Shown here: positions 11,319-21,889 of the stretch, piece by piece | Numbering within the stretch: the first letter of the stretch is position 1 | Layout: each line of letters opens with the position of its first letter | From: Bolinopsis microptera | Lineage: Eukaryota; Ctenophora; Tentaculata; Lobata; Bolinopsidae | DNA length: 64,000 nt | Assembly (NCBI RefSeq): GCF_026151205.1 | Contig: NC_087084.1 | Span: 4,271,538 to 4,335,537, forward strand | Reading direction: 5' to 3' | The notes under the pieces: model-generated | Told to the model about the DNA's origin: nothing | What the model saw: only the letters and a program-made list of their open reading frames with translations | The model's database searches: none | Translations under genes and position numbers: made by a program

Positions 11319-11413
11319 CCTGGGTTTGTACAGGACATTACTCGCTCAAATTATTACAATAGCGATACATAATACTCAATAAATTTAATAGATTTGTAGT
11401 GTTGCAATTAGTT
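11319..11413 (+). repeat. Dispersed repeat, copy 1 (copy 2 at 48473-48575)
   Basis: About 95 bp beginning TCCTGGGTTTGTACAGGA and containing CATAATACTCAATAAAT. It matches 48473-48575 on the same strand with roughly 85 percent identity. No coding content. Confidence 0.55.
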
Positions 11414-13140
11414 TAAGATTATATATGAATTAGTAATAACTAGCAGGAACCCGCCTAACCCTAAAGTGGTATCAAGACTCAAGAGACTAAAATAATTATT
11501 ACCTAATTAATTCGCGTTTTTGACACCACTTGGGGGTCCAAATTCTGGGCACTAAAATTCTTATTCCTCGGCCAATTTTTTATTTTGTCATGCTGATTTG
11601 AAGGCCATTAAAGCATTTCAACCAGTCAAAAAAATATAAGTTGTATATCTTTTACGGTTATAAAATCATCACGGGAAAGTTTTAATATGTGATTTGTTAC
11701 CAGCATTTTTTATATGTTCGTAATTATTTGTTTTTCGCCCCTCAGGAATGAATAGTACAACCCCTTTCAAGAGTCCTTTACTGCATAATTAATTTGTATT
11801 TCGTCCGAAGGGCTTTCCATAAAAAAAATACTTGGTCCATTTATTGATGTTTCACTTTTCACAGCAGTTTCCTTTTCAGAGTTTGAGTTTATATTTAGAA
11901 ACTAACCATACTATTTTTTAGATTTATGTCACTCATGATGGCTCCGGCTGAAAGTACTATGACTCATTTTATCTAGAAGATTGTAGTTTCATTGCTTCTG
12001 AAGTAGCTATCAGTTCGCCGGTCAATGTTGGGTATAATACACTTGTTATTTGTTTTTTAATTCAGTTTCACACGTAAGGTGCATTCGTGTAGATTTTTTT
12101 ATTGTGTATGGAGTTGGACATGGGTGAGGTTAGCACGTGGGATTTTAGGGTTAGTGTTAGTCACGTGAGGGTTTATACGTGCATTCTTCTTTATTTTTCT
12201 TCAGAGATTTAATGGTTTAGTATTTTAGGATTTTAGTAAGTAGGGGGAGGTTTGGTCGAATTTGTCAATACCTTGAGATATTGACGAAATCGATTAAATC
12301 TTCCCGGGGGATATAGTGTAATGTGGAAGCTGGTTTCAGCAGTTTAAGTGTAGTGATATTTTAGTTAGGATATTGTAGTTTAGTGAATTATACCTTTATG
12401 ATTAGTGCTTGATTAGATTTGATTAGTGTTGTAGATTAGGATTGGTTTTGGAGGTCACGCGGTAGTCAGGGTAGTTAGTTAGGTTATATTATTGGACACA
12501 CTGAGCCAAGTGTTGCCGAGTAACGCAGTGCTGGTAATTCTCATCTGTTACAGTCAGTTCTTAGGGTGGCTTGCTAGGTGCAGTTTAAATAAGTTACCGC
12601 TGCCGAAAAACACTGTAACGTGGCCGGCGAGTCACTAGTTTCGTTTATTGATTGACTGTAATTTATCACGCTTCGAAACTTGTTGTTCGAATACACTGTT
12701 TCCTTTGTTCATACCTTACTTAGGATCCGATCAAGTCATTCGATCATATTGAAAGTAATACGGCACTCAGTAGCCTGTAAGAGTTAAAGTACAATAGTTA
12801 CCGATACTTGAATTAGCGTATTATTCATTTATCACAGCACGTGTTTCTTGCAGAGCTAGAGGTTTGTAAGTATCCGTGTACGACACTTCATTATCGTACC
12901 CTTGTTATATCTTTTCAATTACAGTACTTCAGATTGTTCCCCTTCTCTGCAGTACCCGTACGATACTAAAATCTCGTACCTATCGTGTTAGATTAGCGTT
13001 CGATACTTGATTATATCGTGGGTTTTGTGGGGATTTGTCGCAGGACGACTAAGTCAGTATAGTGTGTAGTGAGTAGTACTTGTGAGCAGGCAGTGTTTAC
13101 CATTGGTACGCCCCGGGAGGATTAGTCTGGTCGCTACACC
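11414..13140. other. Non-coding intronic stretch, including a GT-skewed block and a possible degenerate LTR
   Basis: No supported ORF. From about 12040 to 12480 the plus strand is strikingly G- and T-rich. 12500-13140 has a different, more balanced composition and ends abruptly before a LINE fragment at 13190. The block could be a solo LTR or other transposon remnant; I found no matching ends or target duplication. The whole stretch lies in intron 1 of the minus-strand gene. Confidence 0.35.
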
Positions 13141-13189
13141 TTATTTTACTCTACAACTATCCTCTGCACTGGATCCCACAACATGGTAA

Positions 13190-13384
13190 AAGAGGTAAAA
13201 CTCGAAAAACTGGTTGTCATGTGTCCGAGAGGATGCAGCAATCTTCACAGGTGTTGATAACATTAGGATAGAAGATGCAGAACAACTAGCAACAAACAGG
13301 GTACAATGGAGAGGTCTAATACACCGGTGAAAGGAGTTACTATGTGGTGCAGGCCACTCCAACGACCTTTTCAAGTACAAGTAA
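13190..13384 (+). pseudogene. Short LINE ORF2 C-terminal remnant
   Basis: One plus frame reads REDAAIFTGVDNIRIEDAEQ, then LATNRVQWRGLI, then a stop, then KELLCGAGHSNDL. The pattern of Ala-x-(D/N)-Arg-x-x-Trp-Arg near a C-terminus is typical of LINE polyproteins, often the last part to survive 5' truncation. An in-frame stop and the short length mark it as dead. Confidence 0.4.
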
Positions 13385-13570
13385 GTATAAGAAGATGGTT
13401 AGCTATTATGTAAAGTTTGAAATTGAAGGAGTTTGAGGTAACTAAAGGAGTAGACTGTAAAGGGCGCTGAAGGCAATCTTCTGAGATAGCTGGAAAACAT
13501 TTTTATCCGGAGATACCGTAATTAAGTATGTTCTATTTTAGAGAATTCACAATTCAGAGCAGTGACTCAC

Positions 13571-13691
13571 CCTGGTTCCCCTTCACAGTTTCAACATCTT
13601 CTGTGGCCTCAGTTCTCACACCATCATTAAGCACCAGCGTTAAACTGCAGGTAGAAAAATTTAGCAACACTATCAGGTTAACAATCACCAT
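13571..13691 (-). CDS. Receptor gene exon 1: signal peptide
   Basis: An ATG at 13691 (minus) opens MVIVNLIVLLNFSTCSLTLV, a classic short N-region, hydrophobic core and small-residue cleavage area, followed by a short acidic linker. The exon ends at a strong donor (CAG G|GTGAGT) in phase 1, the phase used by every downstream exon of this gene. I choose this start because the sequence upstream has no in-frame coding extension and the ATG lies directly before the signal sequence. Linking it to the FA exon across a ~3-kb intron is inference from phase, strand and order. Confidence 0.6.
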
Positions 13692-13875
13692 GGCTTTTTT
13701 TAGAAGAAACAAGATTTATATCCGATTATAAGTATACCCTAACCTCTATAGCTCTATCTATATACCAGGCATCTCGGGGAAAATAAAAGTGCATTGTATA
13801 GAATAAACCCGGTATAAGGAAAAATCAGATATACCCCATTAGAGCATTACATTATTGTGCCGGGTACAGGACATA

Positions 13876-14606
13876 AGGATGGGGAACACGAGGGCGGGGA
13901 ACACGAGGACGGGGAACACGAGGACGGGGAACACGAGGGCGGGGAACAAGAAGGCGGGGAATAAGAGGGCGGGGAACAAGAGGGCGGGGAGCACGAGGAT
14001 GGGGAACAAGAGGGCGGGGAACAAGAGGGCGGGGAACAAGAGAGCGGGGAACAAGAGGGCGGGGAACAGGAGGGCGGGGAACAAGAGGGCGGGGAACACG
14101 AAGGCGGGGAACAAGAGGGCGGAGAATATACGGGCGGGGAACAAGAGGGCGGGGAACACGAGGGCGGGGAACAAGAGGAGGGGGAACAAGAGGGCGAGGA
14201 ACAAGAGGGCGAGGGACAAGAGGGCGGGGAACAAGAGGGCGGGGAATAAGAGGGCGGGGAACACGAGGACGGGGAACACGAGGGCGGGGAACACGAGGGC
14301 GGGGAAAAGAGGGCGGGGAACAAGAGGGCAAGGAACAAGAGGGCAAGGAACAGGAGGGCGGGGAACAAGAGGGCGGGGAACACGAAGGCGGGGAACAAGA
14401 GAGCGGGGAACACGAGGACGGGGAACAAGAGGGTGAGGAACAAGAGGGCGGGGAACAAGAGGGCGGGGAACAAGAGGGCGGGGAACAAGAGGGTGGGGAA
14501 CAAGAGGGCGTGGAACACGAAGGCGTGGAACACGAAGGCGGGGAAAAAGAGGGCGGGGAACAAGAGGGCGGGGAACAAGAGGGCGGGGAACACGAAGTTG
14601 GCGAAC
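13876..14606 (+). repeat. 15-bp GC-rich minisatellite (GGGGAACAAGAGGGC)n, about 48 copies
   Basis: Tandem array of a 15-mer whose main variants are GGGGAACAAGAGGGC and GGGGAACACGAGGAC, with occasional 14-bp units such as near 14305. Because 15 is a multiple of 3, several frames on both strands stay open and give artificial repeat proteins (Pro-Ser-Cys, Leu-Phe-Pro-Ala or Gly-Asn-Lys-Arg-Ala). The plus strand is purine-rich with regular G4 runs, so G-quadruplex or triplex structure is possible. It lies about 190 bp upstream of the receptor start codon. Confidence 0.9.
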
Positions 14607-14609
14607 ACA

Positions 14610-17027
14610 GCCCTTGTGTTTGGTTCCAATTGTGTGGTATTGTCATGGAATAAAGCTCAACATGTAGTCGACACAGAATGCGATAAGAGCTATTATGATA
14701 AATCACATTTCTTCCACAAAACTAGCTAATTAACTTAAAGTTTGGGGAAAAGGCGGGGCCGATATATCGATGTACTCGATATAGAGTGGCACGGTATATA
14801 GATTATAGACTTATAGAGGTTAGCTTGTAAAACGTCGGTTTGTTCATTCATAATTCATGATAGGAGGCAGTACGCGGCACAAGCCATGCGTTACGGAGTA
14901 AGTTATTTAAATTGATAGATCATTTCCTTTTGTTTGGAAAATGAATACACTGGGACGGTCCACTCAACCTAATTTTTATTTAAAATGTATGTACCCGAAC
15001 CTCTTATTCTTCAAAGTTTTAATTAATTAAGTTAACTTGAATAGAAAAATGTGTTTTATTTGAGAAAAGACACATATATATCAGTATTTCTTACCCTATC
15101 AAAGATGAGATCACGAAGCACCTCATATCGTCGTTGTAAAAAGTGCTCCTAAATTCTCATCAACTCTAGCAATCTTGAAGAAGTAAAATAAAACATAGCA
15201 AACAGTCGAATAAACTTAATAAGTTAAATTAAAGACACATAGGAAGGAATGATGGGTAGCGGGACAGTAAACAGTTTGTCAATTTGGAGGGTAGGGTCAC
15301 GTCATGGGAGAAGGAATATGATTCATAATTGGATAAATAAGTTTTATTAATTATAGGGGAATAATTTCGTACAATGGTATGTTTATTTGCATTAAACTTA
15401 ATAAGTTGATGGAGGGCGAAAAATGGAGGGTTCATTCAACTATTTGGAGATCGTGAAATCGAGTGTTCTATAGATGTGGATACTGGCAGGGAGGTGATAC
15501 ATGTTTGTTTACTTTAATAGTAAGCCCCTGTTATATATATTAGGCGGTTTGAAGAGGTGATACATGTTTGTATACATTTTTAGGGTAAGCCCCTGTTTGG
15601 CGGGTTAAGGAGGTGATACATATTTTGTATTATGGAACGCTTGTAACACTTGTAACGCCTTCTTGTTACCCCCCCCCCCCCCCCCCCCCCCCCCCTTTGA
15701 AGGCCCCGAATTATTTTCTGAACGAAAGCTCAAAAATAATCGAGAAATCGACCTTCTTATTAACTCATTTTGATGACTGTTTCTGACCTAAAATTGCACG
15801 AAAATCGATTTAGCTAGGTTTCAGACACTTCCTTATCCCTCAAAATTGATGTTTTATAGTTGATACGAGCAACAAGCAACATATATTCTGATCCTTCGGT
15901 TCTACTCATGACCTAGGGAGTTAAGCTGAAACCGAAAGATCGAGGCAATCCTCACCTTAACTGATCAAACTGGTACTAACACAATTTTCAGATATAAATG
16001 TTCTTTGCGATACGTTTATTGCAGCTTTGCAACTTGAGTGAAGACCAGAGTACGAAAACACACAGCAGGTAAGCAACTCAATTTTGGTGACTGTTCCTCA
16101 CGAACATTCTGATCCTGTAACATAACAACAAGGAGATCGTCTCCTAAACAAATCGAACAGGTACTAATTACTATCACAATTTCCAGAGCAGAGCATGATA
16201 ACAAAGTCAAAAGAAACACAATGAAGGTAGGTTACGAACACCACAATATAACAATCATACTAACAACTGGATTACATTTATTCTGATATGATGACGGGCA
16301 GCCCTGATTTGCTTCGTGATCCTCAACGAGCGACCAATTGTAATAGAGGTGTTATGTCACGTGACACCGATCCGTCCAATCACAAACATGAGTGTCACAC
16401 TTAAAGTGATTGTTATCATCAAATTGTACAGCTTTAGTTATATTGGTAACACTTGTTATATTATGTTATATTATGTTATATTATGTTACATTATGTTATA
16501 TTATGCTATATATTATGAGTAATATCATTGTATTGTGCGACTTAAGAAATATAAATATTATACCCAGATTTCTACAGGCTAGATAACCTGGAAAAGTAAA
16601 CAAAAGATCGATTTTTTCAATAAACCTGTCCCATTTTGATACGGTATTCTGTACCAACCAGTTTATGCTATTCTATCGCAGATTTGGTTCAGAATCCAGC
16701 ATCATGGTGAGAAACGGTTGATAAGTCATTGTCACGTGATCGTAGCCATCATAGACACCGGGTCGGGTGTGGATGATCCGATAATTAGTGCTAGATAACA
16801 GTCAGAATATATACGACTTACCAATGTAATCTGAGAAATTTTGTGGAGTAGACTGAGAAATATCCGGATTTAAGATTGGCGAGGATAGCGAAGAGAATGA
16901 TGTAACAGAATTTCAAAAATACCTCGATTTAAGGACGGAAATAATTTCGAAACAATCCCTCCCGTATGAGCTAATTTGATCTGTAACGAGAAATGACCGT
17001 ACTACTGACGATGCTTAGAATGTGATA
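14610..17027. other. Intergenic stretch with short repeats
   Basis: No supported gene. It holds three imperfect ~60-bp tandem units around GAGGTGATACAT (15488-15625), a poly-C run (about 15668-15696) and a 10-bp microsatellite TTATATTATG repeated about six times (16447-16510). The rest is ordinary AT-rich DNA. Confidence 0.5.
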
Positions 17028-17374
17028 ACCTTGTCGGACCATATTTGGACGGACATTACTTGAACGGAAATAATTAAGAACGGACATTAATATGAACACT
17101 AGAAGGCAATCAAAACCATCAAAAATTCGAGTTTTGTTTATCTTTTTTTGACGTTTTTAAATTTTAGCAAATGATTTTTAAACGATATAGTTTAGTCTAA
17201 TGATAGCTATTGAAATTGACTGAAATTAAAAAGTTGTCATTCTGGACAAAAAATTCAACGGACTTTAACTTTGACGGACATTAATTGGACGGAGTTTATT
17301 TGAACGGACATTAAGATGAACGCTAGGGCCTCCAGCGTTCAAGTAATGTCCGTCCAAATAAGGTCCGATAAGGT
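17028..17374. repeat. MITE with TIRs ACCTT(G/A)TCGGACC...
   Basis: The first ~40 bp (ending around TTTGGACGGACATTACTTGA) recur in reverse complement at 17335-17374. Inside the right arm are further variants of GGACGGACATTA. At 347 bp with no ORF it is a miniature inverted-repeat element. Flanking bases show no convincing target-site duplication, so the superfamily cannot be assigned. Confidence 0.6.
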
Positions 17375-17861
17375 AGTAAATCTAAAGTGTTATTAGTGAT
17401 CTGTCCCAACAGTGTGATTCGCAAAAATAACGGCGCAGCTACTAACCTACTAAATATCAATATAATTGAAGATGCACATTTATTGTACTAACAGAATAGG
17501 AACCGACCAGTGCAGTTAACAAGGAAAACACAAAGGGTTACTTAACGCAAGGACACTTAACTAAGGCTCTAAGGTATGGCACGATTTCAAGAATCGGTTT
17601 CCTTGACAGCAGGACAGTATCTGATTCGACTAGAGCTAAAGCCACCCCTCCCCCACCCCCAACTATAAAGTCTGTGATATCCGCACAATCATCTGTGGAG
17701 GCAGAAATAAATTAGAGGAATCTCAAATTTGCTTTGCATCACAGACCACAGTGCCTTGCTCAACTTAATCAGTTAATCGTAGAGAGTGTTTTAGAACTAC
17801 AACAAAATGCCGAATTTTCACCGTGACCGAACCGGGATTGTTTTCTAAATTTAAATTATAT
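17375..17861. other. Non-coding stretch
   Basis: No ORF or structure of note beyond a short C-rich patch (17640-17665). Confidence 0.4.
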
Positions 17862-18480
17862 CTTCAAGGTGGGTGCTACTTGTGATGAACTCTAGAAGGA
17901 TGGGATGGTAATACTCGGTCTGGCCGTCTGGCCGTCAATAGAATTCCAGTTCAGAAACCGAGTAAGGAGGTGCGGCTACTGATGAGAAGCCTCTTTAAAG
18001 TTTATTTGGGTAAGAAACGACATCTGGGTCCCTACCCTCGCACAAGATTATTCTCAATCTCAATTTTCTTGTTGTGTTCCACAACTGTAGTTCTGTACAC
18101 TTCAGTGATTGGGCTGATGACTACAGTGAAAGCGCTGGTGACTCTAGTGAAAGTACTGGTGACGCTGAGAAAGACCATAAACCAGGGATTCCTTCGGGAG
18201 CATGTAAGATTATATTCAGGTTTGTTCGCCAATGGGGTGTGTCTGGGTTCAAAGATCTTCAAGGTGGCCGTGGGTGCTACTTGTAATGAACTCTAGAAGG
18301 ATGGGATGGTAATACTCGGTCTGGCCGTCTGGAAGCCCATAAAATTCCAGTTCAGAAACCGAGTAAGGAGGTGCGGCTACTGATGAGAAGCCTCCTTAAA
18401 GTTTATTTGGGTAAGAAACGACATTTGGGTCCCTACCGTCGCACAAGATTATTTTCAATTTTCTTGTTGTGTTCCAAAAC
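17862..18480. repeat. ~400-bp tandem duplication
   Basis: 17862-18086 recurs at 18256-18480 with an offset of about 400 bp and ~95 percent identity; GGTGCTACTTGTGATGAACT is one shared block. The interval 18087-18255 separates the copies and has a short acidic Ser/Gly-rich frame (DDYSESAGDSSESTGD), which I do not treat as a gene. High identity suggests a recent duplication. Confidence 0.7.
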
Positions 18481-18509
18481 TAATTCAAAAAATTATTTCT
18501 GTATATAAA

Positions 18510-18745
18510 TGTATGTACGACCGCCCACGTGCAAATTAGGTAAAAGCAAAAGTTGCATAGTAACCATGGTAAAGAGGATTGTTACACGCACGTGCACGTG
18601 CAATGATTGTTTTAGCGTCATTTTGATCTGTTTTGTGGTAATATTACGCGGTGTTTAGTACGAGCAACATTTTAATTGGCTGTATCTCCGGTTGTGTAGG
18701 ATATTTTTTGACGTGATTTAAACTTATTGAAAATACTCACTTCCG
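18510..18745 (+). repeat. Dispersed repeat family A, copy 1
   Basis: Begins CGACCGCCCACGTGCAAATT. It is closely matched at 42300-42540, and its second half also at 33258-33345. Shared blocks include GAGCAACATTTTAATTG and GTGTAGGATA. No coding potential. Confidence 0.65.
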
Positions 18746-19123
18746 ACGTTAATTATAGAAAGTTTAAAGCCTTAATCAAAATCCATAGAATGCCATAGCC
18801 TATTTCTATTATTTTTTACAACCCTGCTAAAAATGGCGAGTCCATTTGCGAACTGAAATTAATGTTACAAGGAATACAAGGAATACAAGGAATACAAATT
18901 TAAAATCTTAAGCTACAATAGTAACTGTTAAGATAATAACAATATCATAAGATTTGAATTTATTATATTAATATAACTTAAACTAAAGTGAAACATAAAG
19001 ATTTTGACAAAAAATATTTTGTTTACAATCGCCTTGGTAATGCTGTAATGCTTGAGCCAGGCCACTTTGCACTCGTTGTTGCGCGAAAAGAAACAAAAGC
19101 GCTGGTACAGTGATTTTCAGTGT

Positions 19124-21088
19124 TCATGTACTGGCCAGAGAGTCGACGAATTTCTTGCGGTTGTTAAAACACGTAGTGGCAAATCTAGCAACGACTCTCG
19201 TGAGGTGGACTTGACTTTCATTCGTGATTAATTCAATGATTTCACTGTTGTTGCTGATGAATTTGAGCACGTTTGCTCCAGGGATGACAGTGTAAACAGA
19301 ACAAGATGACGCAGATGGTTTGATTGAATTTGATATGATTGATTGGATCTTGTCTAGGACTTTTCGCCTCGATGCAGCGTTAAGATCACAATGGTTAAGG
19401 AAGTGATCTTCATTCTCAATAATACCAGAACCTAAGACTATATTGCACCAGGAGCATATTCGCTCATCGCGAGGAGTTTGATTATATCGGCCAAGTTCAA
19501 TTTCGAGTCGATGTGCACTGATCCGCAGTCTTGTGATATTAGCACGGTCTGCATATTTAATGACACTGTCTAGGTAATACTCTTTGTTAAATTTGGATTT
19601 TAGGTCACGATAGAATTCTAATTTCCGAGAAGTGTTGATACAGGACCCCCAATATTCTCTAAAGCTACTTTTCAAAGTTTTAGTAATGACGTGTGGTGTG
19701 AATATTTTACTCCCGATGGGTTGTGTTGATTGCGGAGGAATTCGTTTCTTGAAACCGTTGTGAATAAGAAAGTCCTCTTTTGGTGGTTTTGCGATACTCG
19801 GGTTACTTTCGAAAATTGACTTGGAGTGATTGTTTTTGAGTGTGCGGTAGGCTGTGACATGTTCGGTAGAGAAACATGGGTCTAGCGCGAGGACAGGCTC
19901 CAAACCTCTGTACCAGTCCAATTTCATGTTCATCTGTTCTTTGAAAGCTAAGGATACAAGGGAGTTATCTTTGAGATTTTTCAAGCGTTGGGTATATTTG
20001 AGAGTGAGGTTAATACATTCATAGATTAATGGGTAGCGGCCTGACTCACCCCAGACGCCTGCGTTACTGGTTTTACGATTTACACCCAGTGACCATTTAA
20101 GAAAGTGAAGGTGAACTTTTTCGCTGTCCAGAAGACTAATTTTCTTGAGGATACTAGTTTGAAATTTTGTTTTTGTGTCGGGATCCATATTGAGATCGAC
20201 TTGTTTTGTTATGTGTTTTATGATAGCCATATTAGGTGTGTAAATAGGCGCTCCGTAAAGAACGATAGGTTTAATAAGAGCGTCAAAGAGTGTTGTTAGA
20301 GAACGGAATGATAATTTGGATTTGTTTACTGAGCTTTTCATGCCATAAAGTGCACGCATGGCTTTCTTTTTGAGCTCAGTTCGGGCATTTGTGAATGTGC
20401 CGGATTTGTGTATTTCGATTCCTAGATAACAGTATGACTCGACTTCTTCTAACAAGTGATTACCTATTTTGAGGGGAACCGGCTGATAATTATCGAAGCG
20501 GGAATTAAATTTCATGAGTTTAGTTTTATTTGCATTAATTTCGACGCCCCATTCCAAGCAGAAATTGTTCAAAGCATCGAGTTGCTTTTGGAGGGTTTTG
20601 GGGTCCAGTGCCAAGAGTATCAGATCATCTGCCCATAGTAAGTGACTGATAAGTTGGTTCATTAGTTTTGGACAGTTATCAAATTCTAGTCGAGGGGAAA
20701 GATCTCTAATGTATATTTTAAAAAGATCAGGGGAAAGTGGATGACCCTGTTCAGTTCCTTTATTGATATCAAATTTTTCGCTGACAAATCCAGATAGCTT
20801 TATCTGGCCAGTGGAATTTTTATACATATGTTTAAGAACATTAAATGTTTTGCCAGTGATACCTAGTTTAGCTAACTTTAAGAAAAGAGCTTCACGACAA
20901 ACAGAGTCGAAAGCTTTCCGGAAGTCCACGAAAACAGCATAGACGGGAACCTTGAGCTTTTTGTATTTAGACGTAATGGTGTTGAGTGTGAGTATGTGGT
21001 CATATGTTTGAGCTCCTTTAGCGAAGCCAAGTTGATTTATGGGGTCCGGGTTGTATTCATTTTTGAACTTGATTATCCTGTTTAGCAT
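19124..21088 (-). pseudogene. LINE reverse transcriptase, C-terminal 654 codons
   Basis: The frame carries RT block motifs VFVDFRKAFDS (about residue 55), GTEQGHPLSPDLFK (about 110) and WADDLILLAL (about 153), then a long C-terminal region with WGESGRYPLIYE and a Cys/His cluster (CSWCN ... DHFLNHC). It aligns by eye along its whole length with ORF2 at 27613-30990. Upstream, 21089-21235 continues as RT sequence (WNNSIITPLHKKG) in a shifted frame with a small deletion. The endonuclease is missing, so it cannot mobilise itself. Confidence 0.8.
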
Positions 21089-21235
21089 AATGGTCGAGAA
21101 TAGTTTCCCGATTGTACTACTCGCCTTTTTTGTGTAGGGGTGTTATAATGCTGTTGTTCCACGGGTAAGTTCCAGTGTCCAAACAGCGGTTAAATACTTT
21201 GCAAAGGAGTTGTGTATTTGTTGTGGACAAGCTCC
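19124..21235 (-). mobile_element. 5'-truncated LINE (same family as the copy at 26.77-32.02 kb)
   Basis: Minus-strand LINE carrying the end of the RT fingers through to the C-terminus. Coding homology stops at about 21235, next to a dispersed repeat, as expected for 5' truncation. The region 18750-19123 may be its 3' UTR. No poly-A tail is evident. Confidence 0.8.
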
Positions 21236-21239
21236 ACTA

Positions 21240-21412
21240 ACCTTACATGGAATAGTGTATCGCCGATCGCGTGTAATTGGATTCAATTATAGGAGCTGTG
21301 CAACTTTATTCCAGCATCTTGATCTGGTATCACCTTCTGAAACCTAGCAGGCAGCTGGGTCAGAAATTTGAAGATAGAAGGATTTTTTGTCAATGAACAT
21401 CGAAGCGTAAAT
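21240..21412 (-). repeat. Dispersed repeat family B, inverted copy
   Basis: Reverse complement of 32685-32862 at about 85 percent identity; the block around ATCGCGTGTAATTGGATTCA is shared. It abuts the 5' truncation point of the LINE to its left. Confidence 0.7.
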
Positions 21413-21889
21413 CATGTAACCCTATGTTTTCGTCGTTGCCAAATAAAAGCCATACTACAGCTGTAGCTACAGAGCTAGATGATGAAGAGAAATTAAAACA
21501 TACCGTATCTGATTTTTTAAATTTCCTCGAACAAATCTTTCAAGATAATAATGAAATAAAACCAAAGTGGAAACTATTAAAATGTAAAACTTCATGATTC
21601 GAGTGGTCAATTGTATTCATAGGTCTGCTTTATAGATTAAAATAACCTTTCATTTAAAATAATTGTTCTATTAATTGTCTGGGACGAAGGTATGGCACGT
21701 GGTCACTGGTCACATCTAGCAAATATTGAATAATGGTCTCTAACCGCATCAACCAAGACGTTGTAATGTACAAGTGCTTGTAGCGTAACGCGAACGTTAC
21801 TATTTGTCACCCACAAACAGCTGGACTTGTAAATTAATGTCTTAGTAATTTTCATATTAGTGGCTTCTTCATAAAACTTACGATCATGA
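21413..21889. other. Non-coding stretch before the low-quality tract
   Basis: Ordinary AT-rich sequence with no supported ORF or repeat. Confidence 0.4.

Noticed and set aside
12026-13140. Complete solo LTR
   Set aside because: A TGTTGG...CTACA framing is possible but there is no flanking target duplication and no second copy in the window.
13839-14729. Several long ORFs on both strands (up to 284 codons) rich in Pro-Ser-Cys, Leu-Phe-Pro-Ala or Gly-Asn-Lys-Arg-Ala
   Set aside because: They are frames of a 15-bp tandem repeat; the period is a multiple of three, so stops are avoided in several frames at once.
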